From: Ceratorhiza oryzae-sativae | Lineage: Eukaryota; Basidiomycota; Agaricomycetes; Cantharellales; Ceratobasidiaceae | Direction: 5' to 3' | DNA: 64,000 nt | NCBI GenBank assembly: GCA_030998015.1 | Contig: JARWMV010000085.1 | Coordinates: forward strand, 1 to 64,000 | Shown: piece by piece, positions 1-9,728 of the stretch | Layout of the letters: every line of letters starts with the position of its first letter | Numbering within the stretch: position 1 is the stretch's first letter | The notes under the pieces: model-generated | What the model was told of the DNA's origin: nothing | Databases searched by the model: none | What the model saw: only the letters and a program-made list of their open reading frames with translations | Program-made: the position numbers and the translations under genes

Positions 1-63
1 TAGAAAAATTTAGTCTGGCCTCTATCTCGGTCAACATAGTTGACACGAGATAGGGTAGGGCAA

Positions 64-135
64 TATTCTCTTTCGGACTCGAACCAAAATAGACATTTTA
101 GAAGAATGTAGCTCTAACCATTGAGCTAAGAGAAT
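64..135 (-). tRNA. trnR(ucu): tRNA-Arg(UCU)
   Basis: 72 nt. Acceptor ATTCTCT/AGAGAAT, D stem GCTC/GAGC, anticodon stem ACATT/AATGT around CTTCTAA (anticodon TCT), T arm TTTGG-TTCGAGT-CCGAA, discriminator A. Confidence 0.93.
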
Positions 136-312
136 AATTAACTCACCCCGCGGCAGTACCCTGTCGTCTCCTGCCCCTCAAACATGTGCAGCTACGCTGC
201 ATTGTTTGAGGGGCATCCGCCCCCCAATAAGCTAATGGCCCCCCCAATACGTTGGCCCGTAGGGCCAACGCATTGGGAGGCCATTGCCTTGTTGGGGGTC
301 TACAGGGTTATG
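136..312. repeat. GC hairpin cluster (HC/HD-like)
   Basis: Contains the paired CAAACATGTGCAGC/GCTGCATTGTTTG stem and the CCCAATACGTTGGCCC stem, ending with GTAGACCCCCAACAAGGC in inverted form. It truncates the HEG at 313. Confidence 0.6.
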
Positions 313-718
313 CCGCGGATATTGATTTAAAAAGACAGTAACTCTGCCGACTTGATTAAGTTCATAGAAAATTTGAACGAAGAAATTTAGGCTTTCAGCA
401 CTATAATTTTGACTAATCATGCCCCCGCTTAGGGTCGACGACCCGAGGGGTAATGGGTATCGAGGCCGCGAAGCGGCGAGCGCGCGCACGCCAGGGCCGC
501 CTTGGCTTAAGCCAAGGCGTTCGCAGGCGTGCACGGGTCATGAAGTATGGATTAACTTTAGCCGAAGAAGATCCTAAAAAAGAAGCACTGATAGTCCCTT
601 CGGCTTGAAAGAATCCATTTACAAGCTCTCTAAAATTCTGAGTTTCACATAAAGAAAGAGGTTTATAGGATTTTAGAGCTAATTCCAATTCCTTTTTAGC
701 TGTCTCTAGTTTAAAAAC
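313..718 (-). pseudogene. LAGLIDADG_1 endonuclease fragment broken by an HB element
   Basis: 718-543 reads ELALKSYKPLSLCETQNF, then LVNGFFQAEGTISASFLG, and VNPYFM. HB element 422-537 lies between TCATG repeats. 416-313 continues ISQNYSAESLNFFVQIFYEL to VFLNQYP. Both ends are cut by hairpin clusters. Confidence 0.72.
422..537 (+). repeat. HB element, short form, TSD TCATG
   Basis: Flanked by TCATG at 417-421 and 538-542. CCCCCGCTTAGGGTC start, GCACGGG end. Interrupts a LAGLIDADG gene; excision keeps the frame. Confidence 0.85.
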
Positions 719-759
719 CGTCGCGCTGGGACGCCCGAATGGATGCCCGTAGGGCTTGG

Positions 760-815
760 CCAAAACCACCCCCAAACAATGCAGCGTAGCTGCACATGTT
801 TGGGGGTGTTTTTGG
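760..815 (+). repeat. HD hairpin
   Basis: 56 bp, CCAAAACCACCCCC to GGGGGTGTTTTTGG around a GCAGCGTAGCTGC stem. Lies in a larger CGCGCTGGGACGCCCGAA inverted block. Confidence 0.8.
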
Positions 816-991
816 AAATCACATTTCGGGCGTCCCAGCGCGGCCGGCTCGCCGAGAATCGATGATTTGCGAAGGCAAATCTACATCGATTCTCGAGGGT
901 TATTTTGTTTATATTTTTCATTTATTTTTTTTGTATCGGGAAAACACGAGTTATTTTATTTAGAATAGTTCAATTCAAAGGGATGCTCTCC

Positions 992-1163
992 CCGCGCGCG
1001 TTAGTTGCTGGTGGGACTTGTCCCACCAACCAACGTGAGCAATCGCAACCGTTTGCGATTGCTAGTGCGCGGCATAATATCGATATTTAGCCGCCGGCTG
1101 AAAATGACGAACGGTCGTCATTTTCTACGAGGGAATCTTTAGGATTCCCTCTAACGCCGGCGG
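992..1163 (+). repeat. H172, short form
   Basis: 172 bp. Imperfect terminal repeats CCGCGCGCGTTAG / CTAACGCCGGCGG and four internal stems (GTTGCTGGTGGGACTTGTC, GCAATCGCAAAC-type, GAAAATGACGA-TCGTCATTTTC, GGGAATC-GATTCCC). In non-coding DNA. Confidence 0.92.
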
Positions 1164-1279
1164 GCACCCAACTGCCGACCTTTAGAAGTCGGCCTACCTG
1201 TGTATCTTGTATAGGATGCCAGGTGTGGGCCTTTGTAATTAAACCCTAAACTTTGCCCACCCTTAAACTTATTAGGGAT

Positions 1280-1446
1280 CCGCGCGCGTTAGTTGCTGGT
1301 GGGACTTGTCCCACCAACCAACGTGAGCAATCGCAACCGTTTGCGATTGCTAGTGCGCGGCATAATATCGATATTTAGCCGCCGGCTGAAAATGACGAAC
1401 GGTCGTCATTTTCTACGAGGGAATCTTTAGGATTCCCTCTAACGCC
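1280..1446 (+). repeat. H172, short form, altered 3' end; marks the inverted-repeat boundary
   Basis: The 3' terminal stem is replaced by an ACAAAACTTGTGGCGCC hairpin after CTAACGCC. First base of the left arm. Confidence 0.88.
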
Positions 1447-2210
1447 ACAAAACTTGTGGCGCCAGCGCGGCCGGCGTCTGATTCCGAGGTACCCTGGAAC
1501 TTAAAGTTCCAGGGTACCTCGCAATACCTCGCCGAGAATCGATGATTTGCGAAGGCAAATCTACATCGATTCTCGAGGGTATTATTTTGTATCGATCTAT
1601 GAGAAAACATGGCTTAGCGAATTTTTCTTTAGCTATTTTGGAATTTTGTGATTCAGATTTAATTGTTTGTTCTGATTTAGAACAAAAATTTTTTCTCCTT
1701 TGGCCAGCTGTAATTTAAATCTATCTTTCTAGATTTTTATTGTAGCCTTAATAGGCTTTCAAAATGGAACCTCTTACATGGATAAAATCCAGAAAAAACT
1801 TAAAAGAGATTCTAGATGCCAAAAATAATTTTTATGAGCAAAATTATATTTTCGATGGGCTTAACCAATTCTATGTCTGAATTGGGGGTGCTGGTGAGAT
1901 CCTTTAGCAAGGAATCCTGCCGGCGCTGATTCAATCCCTTAGCCTTTATTAATCTATGAAGAGATAAATAATCCGAGTCTTTTGACACCGTCGACGGTGA
2001 CCCCCAATAATTGCAATGTCGCCATTGACCCCCCACGCATCGGCTAAATCTTAGGTGTAAACCAAGATTTCAGCCGATTCTCGAGGGAAATAGATCCTTT
2101 GCCAGTTCCACTGCCGGGGGTTTAGACTTAGAGACTATTACTACACTAACCTTATACTAATATGACTTACTTTTCATTATTTTCTTTTTTAATTAGAATA
2201 CCAACTATTG

Positions 2211-2292
2211 ACCCCCCAAACAAATGCAGCTACGCTGCATTGTTTGGGGGGGGGGCAATAGCCCCCCAATACGCTGCAACGCATTGGGGGTC
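2211..2292 (+). repeat. HC element, TSD TATTG
   Basis: TATTG at 2206-2210 and 2293-2297. Two stems: GCAGCTACGCTGC and CCCCAATACGCTG...GCATTGGGG. Its removal joins IPTI to AILCIM in frame. Confidence 0.85.
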
Positions 2293-2535
2293 TATTGCAA
2301 TTTTATGTATCATGGTGTTATTAACTACTGCCGGTTGTATTCAACTAGCTGGTTGCAACATAGAAGCCTATGGCGGGTTAATTTTTGCTTCATTATTGCC
2401 TGTGAAACCCAAGAAATTGACACAAAAAGAAAGAGCAAATTTTGTTCTTTCTGATGATTTAAAGGGAATTCTCATAGGATTGATTCTTGGGGACCTCCAT
2501 ATTTGTAAATACAAATCAGATAGAAATCCTCGGCT

Positions 2536-2707
2536 CCGCGCGCGTTAGTTGCTGGTGGGACTTGTCCCACCAACCAACGTGAGCAATCGCAACCGTTTGC
2601 GATTGCTAGTGCGCGGCATAATATCGATATTTAGCCGCCGGCTGAAAATGACGAACGGTCGTCATTTTCTACGAGGGAATCTTTAGGATTCCCTCTAACG
2701 CCGGCGG
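2536..2707 (+). repeat. H172, short form, in LAGLIDADG_2
   Basis: Replaces about 11 bp between NPRL and GLIHKDY. Confidence 0.9.
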
Positions 2708-2762
2708 AAGGTTTAATCCATAAAGATTATATTTACCATTTGTATGATTTATTTAAATCATA

Positions 2763-2939
2763 CCCCCGCTTAGGGTCAACCAGCATTGTATTTATATATA
2801 AATACATGCTGTTGACCCGTGGGTATGGTTATCGAGGCCGCGTTCGCGGCGAGGTATTGCGAGGTACCCTGGAACTTTAAGTTCCAGGGTACCTCGGAAT
2901 CAGACGCCGCGCGCACGCCAGTTCGCAGGCGTGCACGGG
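2763..2939 (+). repeat. HB element, TSD TCATA
   Basis: Flanked by TCATA at 2758-2762 and 2940-2944. Lacks the GGGCCGCCTTGGC stem of full copies. Excision restores DLFKSYCLAS. Confidence 0.87.
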
Positions 2940-3175
2940 TCATATTGTTTGGCATCGCCCAGAACAGTTAACCCTTCACCCGATAAAAGGACAGGAAAGG
3001 TATATTCTGTTGTAGTCTTTAATAGTTTTTCATTGCCATGTTTTCACGAGTTTTTTGATTTATTTTATCCCGAGGGTAAAAAAATAATTCCCTTGAATAT
3101 CGGAGATCTACTTACACCTTTAAGTCTCGCTTACTGGCTGGCTGATGATGGAACTTTTAATAAATTACACCGTTG

Positions 3176-3284
3176 ACCCCCCAAACTGATGCAGCTATGC
3201 TGCATTGTTTGGGGGGGGTAATGGCCCTCCCAATACGTTGGCCCGTAGGGCGTGCCTTACAGGCTTGGTAACGCATTGGGAGGC
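3176..3284 (+). repeat. HC element, 109-bp form
   Basis: Flanked by CGTTG (3171-3175) and CATTG (3285-3289), a duplication with one change. Removal gives NKLHRCVILCTNSYT in frame. Confidence 0.82.
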
Positions 3285-3481
3285 CATTGTGTCATTTTGT
3301 GTACGAATTCTTACACGGAGGAAGAGGTAAAACTTCTAGCTGATGCTTTAAACCAAAAATGGGACTTGAATTGTACCATTAATAAAGACGGTAAGGGATT
3401 TAGAATTAGAATCCCAAGTAAGTCTCTACCAGTGCTGCAGGAACTTTTGAAAGACAAAATGCCTAACATGATGTTACATAA

Positions 3482-3622
3482 CCCCGCTAATCGATACCCC
3501 TGCCAAGACGTGCGCTAAAGCGCAGTTCTCTAGGCAGGGTGTAGATTTGCCTTCGCAAATCATCGATTAGTGGAGCCCTCCGCGCTTAGGCCGCCCTGCG
3601 GGCGATCAAAGAGCGCGGAGGG
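3482..3622 (+). repeat. HF element with nested HE hairpin
   Basis: 96-bp HF (CCCCGCTAATCGAT to GCGCGGAGGG) holding a 45-bp HE. Inserted between CATAA and AATTGGC with nothing lost or duplicated; removal restores MMLHKIGL and TAG. Confidence 0.85.
3493..3537 (+). repeat. HE hairpin nested in HF
   Basis: 45 bp, ACCCCTGCCAAGACG to CAGGGT, inserted in ATCGAT|GTAGATTT. The uninterrupted HF sequence exists at 7183-7279. Confidence 0.82.
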
Positions 3623-4052
3623 AATTGGCTTATAGCCTGGTTAATATAACCCAATGTATTGTATTTTTTTTTTAATAAATTTTACCCCTCCCCATAAGGT
3701 TTTTAAATTTCAATACCGCGCTTATCAGCGCACTGCCCCAGCTTCGGAGGATAGATTATTATCAACCTAAATATAACGTTTTAAAAATAGCAGGTAGTTC
3801 CTCTGGTTTCCGACATTCTGTAGACACTATTAATAAACTAAAAGAGCTTTTGAAAAAAGAAAGTCATCCTCATTTTGGTACTCCCAAATCAGATGAAACT
3901 AAAAAAGCTATTAGTGATAGTATAAAAGAATTTTACCGGACTCATTCTCATCATGCTAAAGGTAAAAAAGGCATTCTTGCTAAACAGTACGGTATCGGAG
4001 GTCAATTTGTTTTTTGTTATAGTAAGACAGGTGAAGAATGAATCTTTCCATC

Positions 4053-4274
4053 CCGCGCGCGTTAGTTGCTGGTGGGACTTGTCCCACCAACCAACGTGAG
4101 CAATCGCAACCGTTTGCGATTGCTAGTGCGCGGCATAATATCGATATTTAGCCGCCGGCTGAAAATGACGAACGGTCGTCATTTTCTACGAGGGAATCTT
4201 TATGGGAGGTAGCCTGGACCATGAGACTCATGGTCAAGGCTACCTCATCTGAGGATTCCCTCTAACGCCGGCGG
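4053..4274 (+). repeat. H172, long form
   Basis: 222 bp: the GGGAATC loop carries an extra GGGAGGTAGCC/GGCTACCTC hairpin of 50 nt. Within the GIY-YIG relic after IFPS. Confidence 0.9.
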
Positions 4275-4295
4275 GGAGCTGCCCGAAGGGCTTGG

Positions 4296-4351
4296 CCAAA
4301 ACCACCCCCAAACAATGCAGCGTAGCTGCACATGTTTGGGGGTGTTTTTGG
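4296..4351 (+). repeat. HD hairpin
   Basis: Same 56-bp unit, within the left-arm GIY-YIG relic. Confidence 0.8.
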
Positions 4352-4364
4352 AAACAACATTTCT

Positions 4365-4461
4365 CCAACTCTCTGATCGCGCCTTTAGGCGCGGCCTAAG
4401 CGCTGAGGACTCCTAAATTGGGGGTGATTTGCGCAGGCAAATCTACACCCCCAATTTGGGG
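4365..4461 (+). repeat. HG element
   Basis: CTCTCTGATCGCGCC stem plus AAATTGGGGGTGATTTGCGC stem, analogous in layout to HF. Other copies: 6711-6802, 12457-12560, 45940-46036 and arm mirrors. Confidence 0.75.
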
Positions 4462-4719
4462 GAATGTTAGATGGACAACTATAAAAAATAACTTAGATAC
4501 CGCGCGCGTAGCGCGCATTGCCGCCTTCGGAAAATTGACGTCTGCAAAAAAGTCAGTTGGTCTGACCAGATCAACTTCCGTCAATTATTCGGCGGGGTAT
4601 TATTACACCCTGCCTGGGCAACTGCGCTTTAGCGCACGTCTTGGCAGGGGTAAGGTAAAGAATGGATGATACAATCAACTCCTCGAAATTAGATTTAAGC
4701 AGCCGTAATATATAATAAA

Positions 4720-4885
4720 AAAGCATTAGCTCCACTTCAATCTTTCTATTTGCTGGAAACTCTAATAAAGCTTAAATACTTCCCCGTCGGCGGGGTAAAT
4801 ATCCTTAGAGACTATACGAAAGAGCTTTATCCATAAATATCTAAATTGATAAATTATGGCAAGATATAGTCCGAAATTAACCGTC
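4720..4885 (+). ncRNA. group I intron core segment, left arm
   Basis: TTAGAGACTATACG (R-like, about 4805) followed by AAGATATAGTCCG (S-like, about 4862) in the right order and spacing. It lies after the GIY-YIG pieces and before the relic exon at 5350, so it belongs to the host intron. Mirror at about 26418-26583. Confidence 0.65.
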
Positions 4886-5328
4886 GACCCCCGACATTGC
4901 CGCGCGCGTTAGTTGCTGGTGGGACTTGTCCCACCAACCAACGTGAGCAATCGCAACCGTTTGCGATTGCTAGTGCGCGGCATAATATCGATATTTAGCC
5001 GCCGGCTGAAAATGACGAACGGTCGTCATTTTCTACGAGGGAATCTTTATGGGAGGTAGCCTGGACCATGAGACTCATGGTCAAGGCTACCTCATCTGAG
5101 GATTCCCTCTAACGCCGGCGGGCATTACAATATCGGGGGGCAGACGGTGCGGCCGAGAATGCTTTGCATTCTTACCCCTGCCAAGACGTGCGCTAAAGCG
5201 CAGTTGCCTAGGCAGGGCGAGTACCGTCGACGGTGACCCCCAATAATTGCAATGTCGCCATTGACCCCCCACGCATCGGCTAAATCTTAGGTGTAAACCA
5301 AGATTTCAGCCGATTCTCGAGGGTTATA
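4880..5328 (+). repeat. composite hairpin block
   Basis: CCGTCGACCCCCGACATTG, a long H172, GGGCATTACAATATCGGGGG, an HE hairpin, GTACCGTCGACGG, an AAATCTTAGGTGTAAACC stem and CTCGAGGG. Closely similar blocks: 11462-11988, 39221-39755, 44889-45247, and 30143-30654 in part; mirrors at 25975-26423 and 19316-19842. Confidence 0.75.
4900..5121 (+). repeat. H172, long form, in composite block
   Basis: 222 bp. Confidence 0.9.
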
Positions 5329-5349
5329 ATAATTATAATTTTAATTTTG

Positions 5350-5392
5350 TAATTTAACGTTCTTTCCTCAACACTTCCTAGGCCTTGCCGGT
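5350..5392 (+). pseudogene. cox1: relic cox1 exon ([14 protein letters not shown]), left arm
   Basis: Encodes [14 protein letters not shown] with four synonymous differences in 41 nt from the working gene. It is flanked by intron ends: ...TTTTG before it and a new intron after the Gly codon. The frame joins to 8529. Confidence 0.8.
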
Positions 5393-5465
5393 ATTCTCGA
5401 AAATGCCCTTCTTTAAATTTAAAGATAGAACACTCTATGCTGGAAATTTCTATTTTAAAATCAAA

Positions 5466-5712
5466 CCCCCGCTTAGGGTCATCCAGCATTGTATTTATAT
5501 ATAAATACATGCTGTTGACCCGAGGGGTTTGGTTATCGAGGCCGCGTTCGCGGCGAGGTATTGCGAGGTACCCTGGAACTTTAAGTTCCAGGGTACCTCG
5601 GAATCAGACGCCGCGCGCACGCCAGGGCCGCCTTGGCTTGATTATTGACCTTAAGGTCAATATGAGCCAAGCTTGCTTGGCTTAAGCCAGGGCGTTCGCA
5701 GGCGTGCACGGG
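5466..5712 (+). repeat. HB element, full 247-bp form, TSD TCAAA
   Basis: TCAAA at 5461-5465 and 5713-5717. Multi-hairpin: TATTTATATATAAATA stem, AACTTTAAGTT stem, TTGACCTTAAGGTCAA stem. Confidence 0.88.
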
Positions 5713-6629
5713 TCAAAAATAATTCCCCAAAACATTTTGGAATTAATTCTATTTTTCTCCGGGCCTTCGGTCCTACCCTAACCCTGTCGTCAGCGTGTAC
5801 AAGTACACGCTGCTAGGGAACCTCTTCCCCTCCGAATTTTAAAATACTGCTCTAATTACTTATCAACTAAGTCAAAATATTAGAACTTATGAATTTACCC
5901 CAATTTTCTCGCGTAAGCGAGAAAATTAGGGAGTACGCTGCCGCAATCGGCCGCTCTATCGTACCCCCCGTGGTGGTGAGGACCGTCGCTACGCTCGGGC
6001 CCATCCACCACGGGAGGCGCCTGATTCCGAGGTTGTGCGCGAGGCGGCCCCTCTGGCCGCGAGCCCGCGCACGCCAGGGCCGCAGCTTAAGCTGCGATCG
6101 TAGGCGGGCACGGGTAAGATAGAGCGATCTAACAGCGGCAGCTATGGGAATTAAGTAAAGAAACAATCAGCAGATGTTTACAATCCCCTCACCCTTTTTC
6201 CCTTCCGGTGTAGTACTATACTGTAAGGGCATAGTCCGCGCCCTACCAGGGTAAGTCGTTTTTCGAAAAAAAAAACGAGGTAATGCCGACACAGCAGCGT
6301 CTTTCAGGCGCCTGTGTCGGAGTATCGTGAGAGAGAACAAAGGGCAGTGCGACTCTAATAAGCCTTATTTTATAGCGTCCCAACGGGGGCCACTACCCAA
6401 ATTTTATCCTTCATGGCGGAGGCCGCGCCCACAAGTGGGGGATATAATTAAACATCTCAGAGACTATACGTGTCATTGCACTATTATAAATGATAATTTC
6501 AGGCTAAAATAAAATAAAAATAACTTACTGCAGCTTCCTCGTAGGGCACCGAAGAGGGCCCACAGGAGCGCTGCCGTACTCAAAAATGGTTATGGGGTTG
6601 TAAGTCCTAAACCATTTTGGTGAATTAAA

Positions 6630-6700
6630 CAAGAGCGAGGCGAATCGAACACCTACCTGTGATTTTGGAGATCATAATACTACCGTTATACGACGCTCTT
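6630..6700 (-). tRNA. trnW(cca): tRNA-Trp(CCA), left-arm copy
   Basis: 71 nt. Acceptor AAGAGCG/CGCTCTT, anticodon loop CTCCAAA (CCA), T arm AGGTG-TTCGATT-CGCCT, discriminator G. The CCA anticodon reads only UGG, which fits the standard code. It lies on the strand opposite to the relic cox1. Confidence 0.9.
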
Positions 6701-7182
6701 TCAAACCCCAAATTGGGGGTGTAGATTTGCCTGCGCAAATCACCCCCAATTTAGGAGTCCTCAGCGCTTAGGCCGCGCCTAAAGGCGCGATCAGAGAGCG
6801 TTGGATTTTATTACACCAAAATTTATGACCCCTCAAGCTTCGGAGCCGTCTGTGTACGGCTTAAGCCGCACACAGACGTCTCCTCTACAAGCGTGAAATT
6901 GTTGCACGTACGTGCAACAACTTCTAGGGGACGGGTCGGGAAGAGCGCGCAAAGGGAACCAAGCGCGGTAAGAACTTACCGCCCATAAAACACCTTGGCT
7001 ATGGTAAGCTCTGTACTGCAATTGCGAGTACAGAGCATACGAGAAGGTGTCCCCGACCGCAAGGGTTGCGGGGTTTATGAGTACTGCATTAGCCCCACTT
7101 CAATTTACCACCGCCATGCTTTTGCTAACACCCTAACCCTGTCGTCAGCGTGTACAAGTACACGCTGCTAGGGAACCTCTTC

Positions 7183-7279
7183 CCCTCCGCGCTCTTTGAT
7201 CGCCCGCAGGGCGGCCTAAGCGCGGAGGGCTCCCACTAATCGATGATTTGCGAAGGCAAATCTACATCGATTAGCGGGG
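7183..7279 (-). repeat. HF element without nested HE
   Basis: CCTCCGCGCTCTTTGATC to TCGATTAGCGGGG; the empty-site form that shows where HE inserts. Confidence 0.8.
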
Positions 7280-8528
7280 GCCTGTAAGGGAAGAGTCCGA
7301 TTTGGCGCAAATCGGGGGTCAGGAATTAAGCTTAGCTGTCTACGTAATCCGCGCCCCCCAAGGGGTAGGCACGGTTACACCAGCACAAGGGCGTCAATTG
7401 GTAACCGTGTCGGCCTGCGCTTGGTGGTGGAATCACCACCAAATGGTCCCTTTGCGCGGAATTAATTCATAGTTACTTTTACAATTTTAGTTTATAAAAA
7501 ATCAAATTTCGCTTCCGGACCCAAGCCTCGTTCCTAGCGAGCGTCTTTGATAGGAACGATGTTGATTAATCACCATCCAAGTCCAAGGCTCGGCTATGGC
7601 GATTTCTCTCCGCCCTGCTGGGTAAGTATAAATGGCGCCCCAACGAAGGCCACTGCCTAATTTTTCATGGGCTTCCGAGGTCTTAAATTTTTTTAACTTA
7701 TGGAAGCTGTGCTGCGCTTGGTGGTGGAATCAGCACCAAATGGTCTCCTTTGCGCGGTATACTCCAACACCAGGGCGTCAGGTGCACCTTTGATCTTTCC
7801 CGCCTGGGGGCCCCGGCGGGGCTAAACCCTACCCGACGCCGGATGCCCCTCAAACAATGCAGCGGACCCTCCCACCTGGGATTGGGTCCGCTGCACATGT
7901 TTGGGGGGCACTAGGAACGAGCTTGACCCGTCCCCTAGAAGTTGTTGCACGTACGTGCAACAATTTCACGCTTGTAGAGGAGACGTCTGTGTGCGGCTTA
8001 AGCCGTACACAGACGGCTCCGGCGCTTGAGGGTGAATACTCAAAACTAATTAGTTTGGGGTTCCCTGTAGACCCCCAACAAGGCAATGGCCTCCCAATGC
8101 GTCACAAACGTATTGGGGGGGGCCATTACCTTATTGGGGGGCGGATGCCCCTCAAACAATGCAGCGTAGCTGCACATGTTTGAGGGGCAGGAGACGGCGG
8201 ATGGGGCCGGAGCCGGTCATGTAAACATGACCCTCCGTGTGCAGGGACTATAACTCCTGTGTCGAGTAGTTTAGATAGTGCAATAAGATATAGTCCATAT
8301 ATTAATAATTTTATTTACAAAAACATTCTGGCATCCGCCCAGTTGAGCAGGATGCCTTTGTTAACCTTCGTCTAGATCTACAAGATCTGGGCCCTGCACC
8401 GACACTATGGCGTTAATTGCTGTCTGTGTCGAAGCAAGGGGACGAGGGATGATTTAACGCCTAATTTGCCACCCCAGAGGGGAATTGGTGAAAATAAGAT
8501 ACCGAGCTAAAGCTCGGCTTAATATTTG

Positions 8529-8906
8529 ATGCCACGAAGAATCCCTGATTACCCAGATGCATTTTCCGCCTGGAATGCGATTTCAAGTTATGGATCAATC
8601 ATATCTGTTTTCGCTACAGTTCTATTTGGTTATATTATTTACGATACATTCGTAAATGGTAAAGTAGTCGCAAACAACCCATGGGCAATCCCTTCTTACT
8701 TTACTTCAAGTCAAGAATTTAATAACGAATCTCAAGTAGCTAGTTCATTAGAATGGGCATTGGCTAGTCCAACACCATTCCACGCATTTAATATGTTACC
8801 CGTGCAATCTCCGCGCGCGTTAGTTGCTGGTGGGACTTGTCCCACCAACCAACGTGAGCAATCGCAACCGTTTGCGATTGCTAGTGCGCGGCATAATATC
8901 GATATT
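8529..8906 (+). pseudogene. cox1: relic cox1 last exon ([10 protein letters not shown]...MLPVQS), stop replaced by H172, left arm
   Basis: 8529-8810 matches the working last exon with one coding difference (Ala for Ser in VFATVLFG). At 8811 an H172 copy replaces the TAA, so the frame runs on through 31 element-encoded codons ([14 protein letters not shown] and on) to a TAG at about 8906. It is preceded by an intron 3' end (TTTG). The 3' flank of cox1 resumes after the element (about 9070-9215). Confidence 0.88.
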
Positions 8907-9032
8907 TAGCCGCCGGCTGAAAATGACGAACGGTCGTCATTTTCTACGAGGGAATCTTTATGGGAGGTAGCCTGGACCATGAGACTCATGGTCAAGGCTA
9001 CCTCATCTGAGGATTCCCTCTAACGCCGGCGG
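8811..9032 (+). repeat. H172, long form, at the relic cox1 stop
   Basis: Inserted directly after the last sense codon TCT. Confidence 0.92.
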
Positions 9033-9506
9033 GCCGAGCATTATTTCGGCTTGCAAATCATTTCACAGGAAATTTATATTCCTCTTCAGTGAAATGGAAG
9101 AAGCAAAAATTCCGAATAAGTTAAATGCCTAGATCAAAATGGTAAAAATGGCATAATTTTCTCGGCTTGGCCGAGGAATTAAGCCCAAATCACTCGATTA
9201 AGTTAAGAACCCCTTTAAAAATAAAGTAATTCACTGACCCGCCTGCAGTTTTTACGTTGCCTCCATCTGAGGGAAGACGACTCATCCTAGCGGGCGACTA
9301 TGGGAAACCTTCGCTATCCCGCCCAACAGGGCTCGTTCCTCTTCTCAATTAGCACAGCTTCCGAATTCTTCGAATCGGAACCGGGCCGGCGGAGGATCGT
9401 GCTTGCACGATCGTATGCCCCTCAAACAATGCAGCGTAGCTGCACATGTTTGGGGGGCAGGAGCCGGCCCTTCCGCCGCCTCCTGTCCCTCTAGGTTTCA
9501 GCCAGC

Positions 9507-9728
9507 CCGCGCGCGTTAGTTGCTGGTGGGACTTGTCCCACCAACCAACGTGAGCAATCGCAACCGTTTGCGATTGCTAGTGCGCGGCATAATATCGATA
9601 TTTAGCCGCCGGCTGAAAATGACGAACGGTCGTCATTTTCTACGAGGGAATCTTTATGGGAGGTAGCCTGGACCATGAGACTCATGGTCAAGGCTACCTC
9701 ATCTGAGGATTCCCTCTAACGCCGGCGG
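9507..9728 (+). repeat. H172, long form
   Basis: 222 bp, non-coding field. Confidence 0.9.

Larger units (their letters stand above)
2162..3635 (+). pseudogene. LAGLIDADG_2 endonuclease with membrane leader, broken by HC, H172, HB, HC and HF elements (left arm)
   Basis: ATG at 2162, leader parts FSLFSFLIRIPTI and ILCIMVLLTTAGCIQL, linker ASLLPVKP, motif GILIGLILGDLH, then IHKDYIYHLYDLFK, PDKRTGK, SLAYWLADDGT, EEEVKLLADALNQKWDLNC and PNMMLHKIGL with stop TAG at 3633-3635. Five insertions: HC 2211-2292 (TATTG repeats), H172 2536-2707, HB 2763-2939 (TCATA repeats), HC 3176-3284 and HF 3482-3622. Removing the HB, HC and HF copies restores the frame exactly; H172 costs about 11 bp of coding sequence. 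Confidence 0.85.
1692..3750 (+). other. group I intron inserted in a GIY-YIG endonuclease gene (left arm)
   Basis: Joining 1691 to 3751 gives DLEQKF-IDYYQPKYNVL, the uninterrupted family sequence. The 5' side ends in T and the insert ends in G, as for group I introns, and a TTAGAGACTATTAC core-like segment lies near 2130. It carries its own LAGLIDADG_2 gene (2162-3635). Confidence 0.72.
1581..4501 (+). pseudogene. GIY-YIG endonuclease gene, left-arm copy lacking its N-terminus
   Basis: Mirror of the right-arm gene. It starts only at LYRSMRKHGLANFS (1581) because the inverted repeat ends at 1280; the GIY and YIG motifs are absent. Pieces 1581-1691 and 3751-4047 (IDYYQPKYNVLKIAG to YSKTGEE, TGA), plus 4462-4501 (VRWTTIKNNLDT) beyond an H172, an HD and an HG hairpin. 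Intron 1692-3750 splits it between KF and IDYY. Confidence 0.8.
5393..8528 (+). other. intron-like region of the relic cox1, repeat-rich, no protein gene (left arm)
   Basis: Bounded by relic exons at LAG|MPRR. It holds group I core-like segments (CATAGTCCGCG near 6228, CTCAGAGACTATACG near 6457, AAGATATAGTCC near 8284), tRNA-Trp on the other strand, HB 5466-5712, and HF/HG and HJ hairpins (6711-6802, 6833-6932, 7183-7279, 7933-8028). The mirror is 22776-25910. Confidence 0.6.

Noticed and set aside
5087..5272. Short GC-rich open frames repeated many times, such as one beginning MGGQWRHCNYW
   Set aside because: They are translations of hairpin repeats, occur in mirror pairs and have no independent conservation. 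They are not genes.
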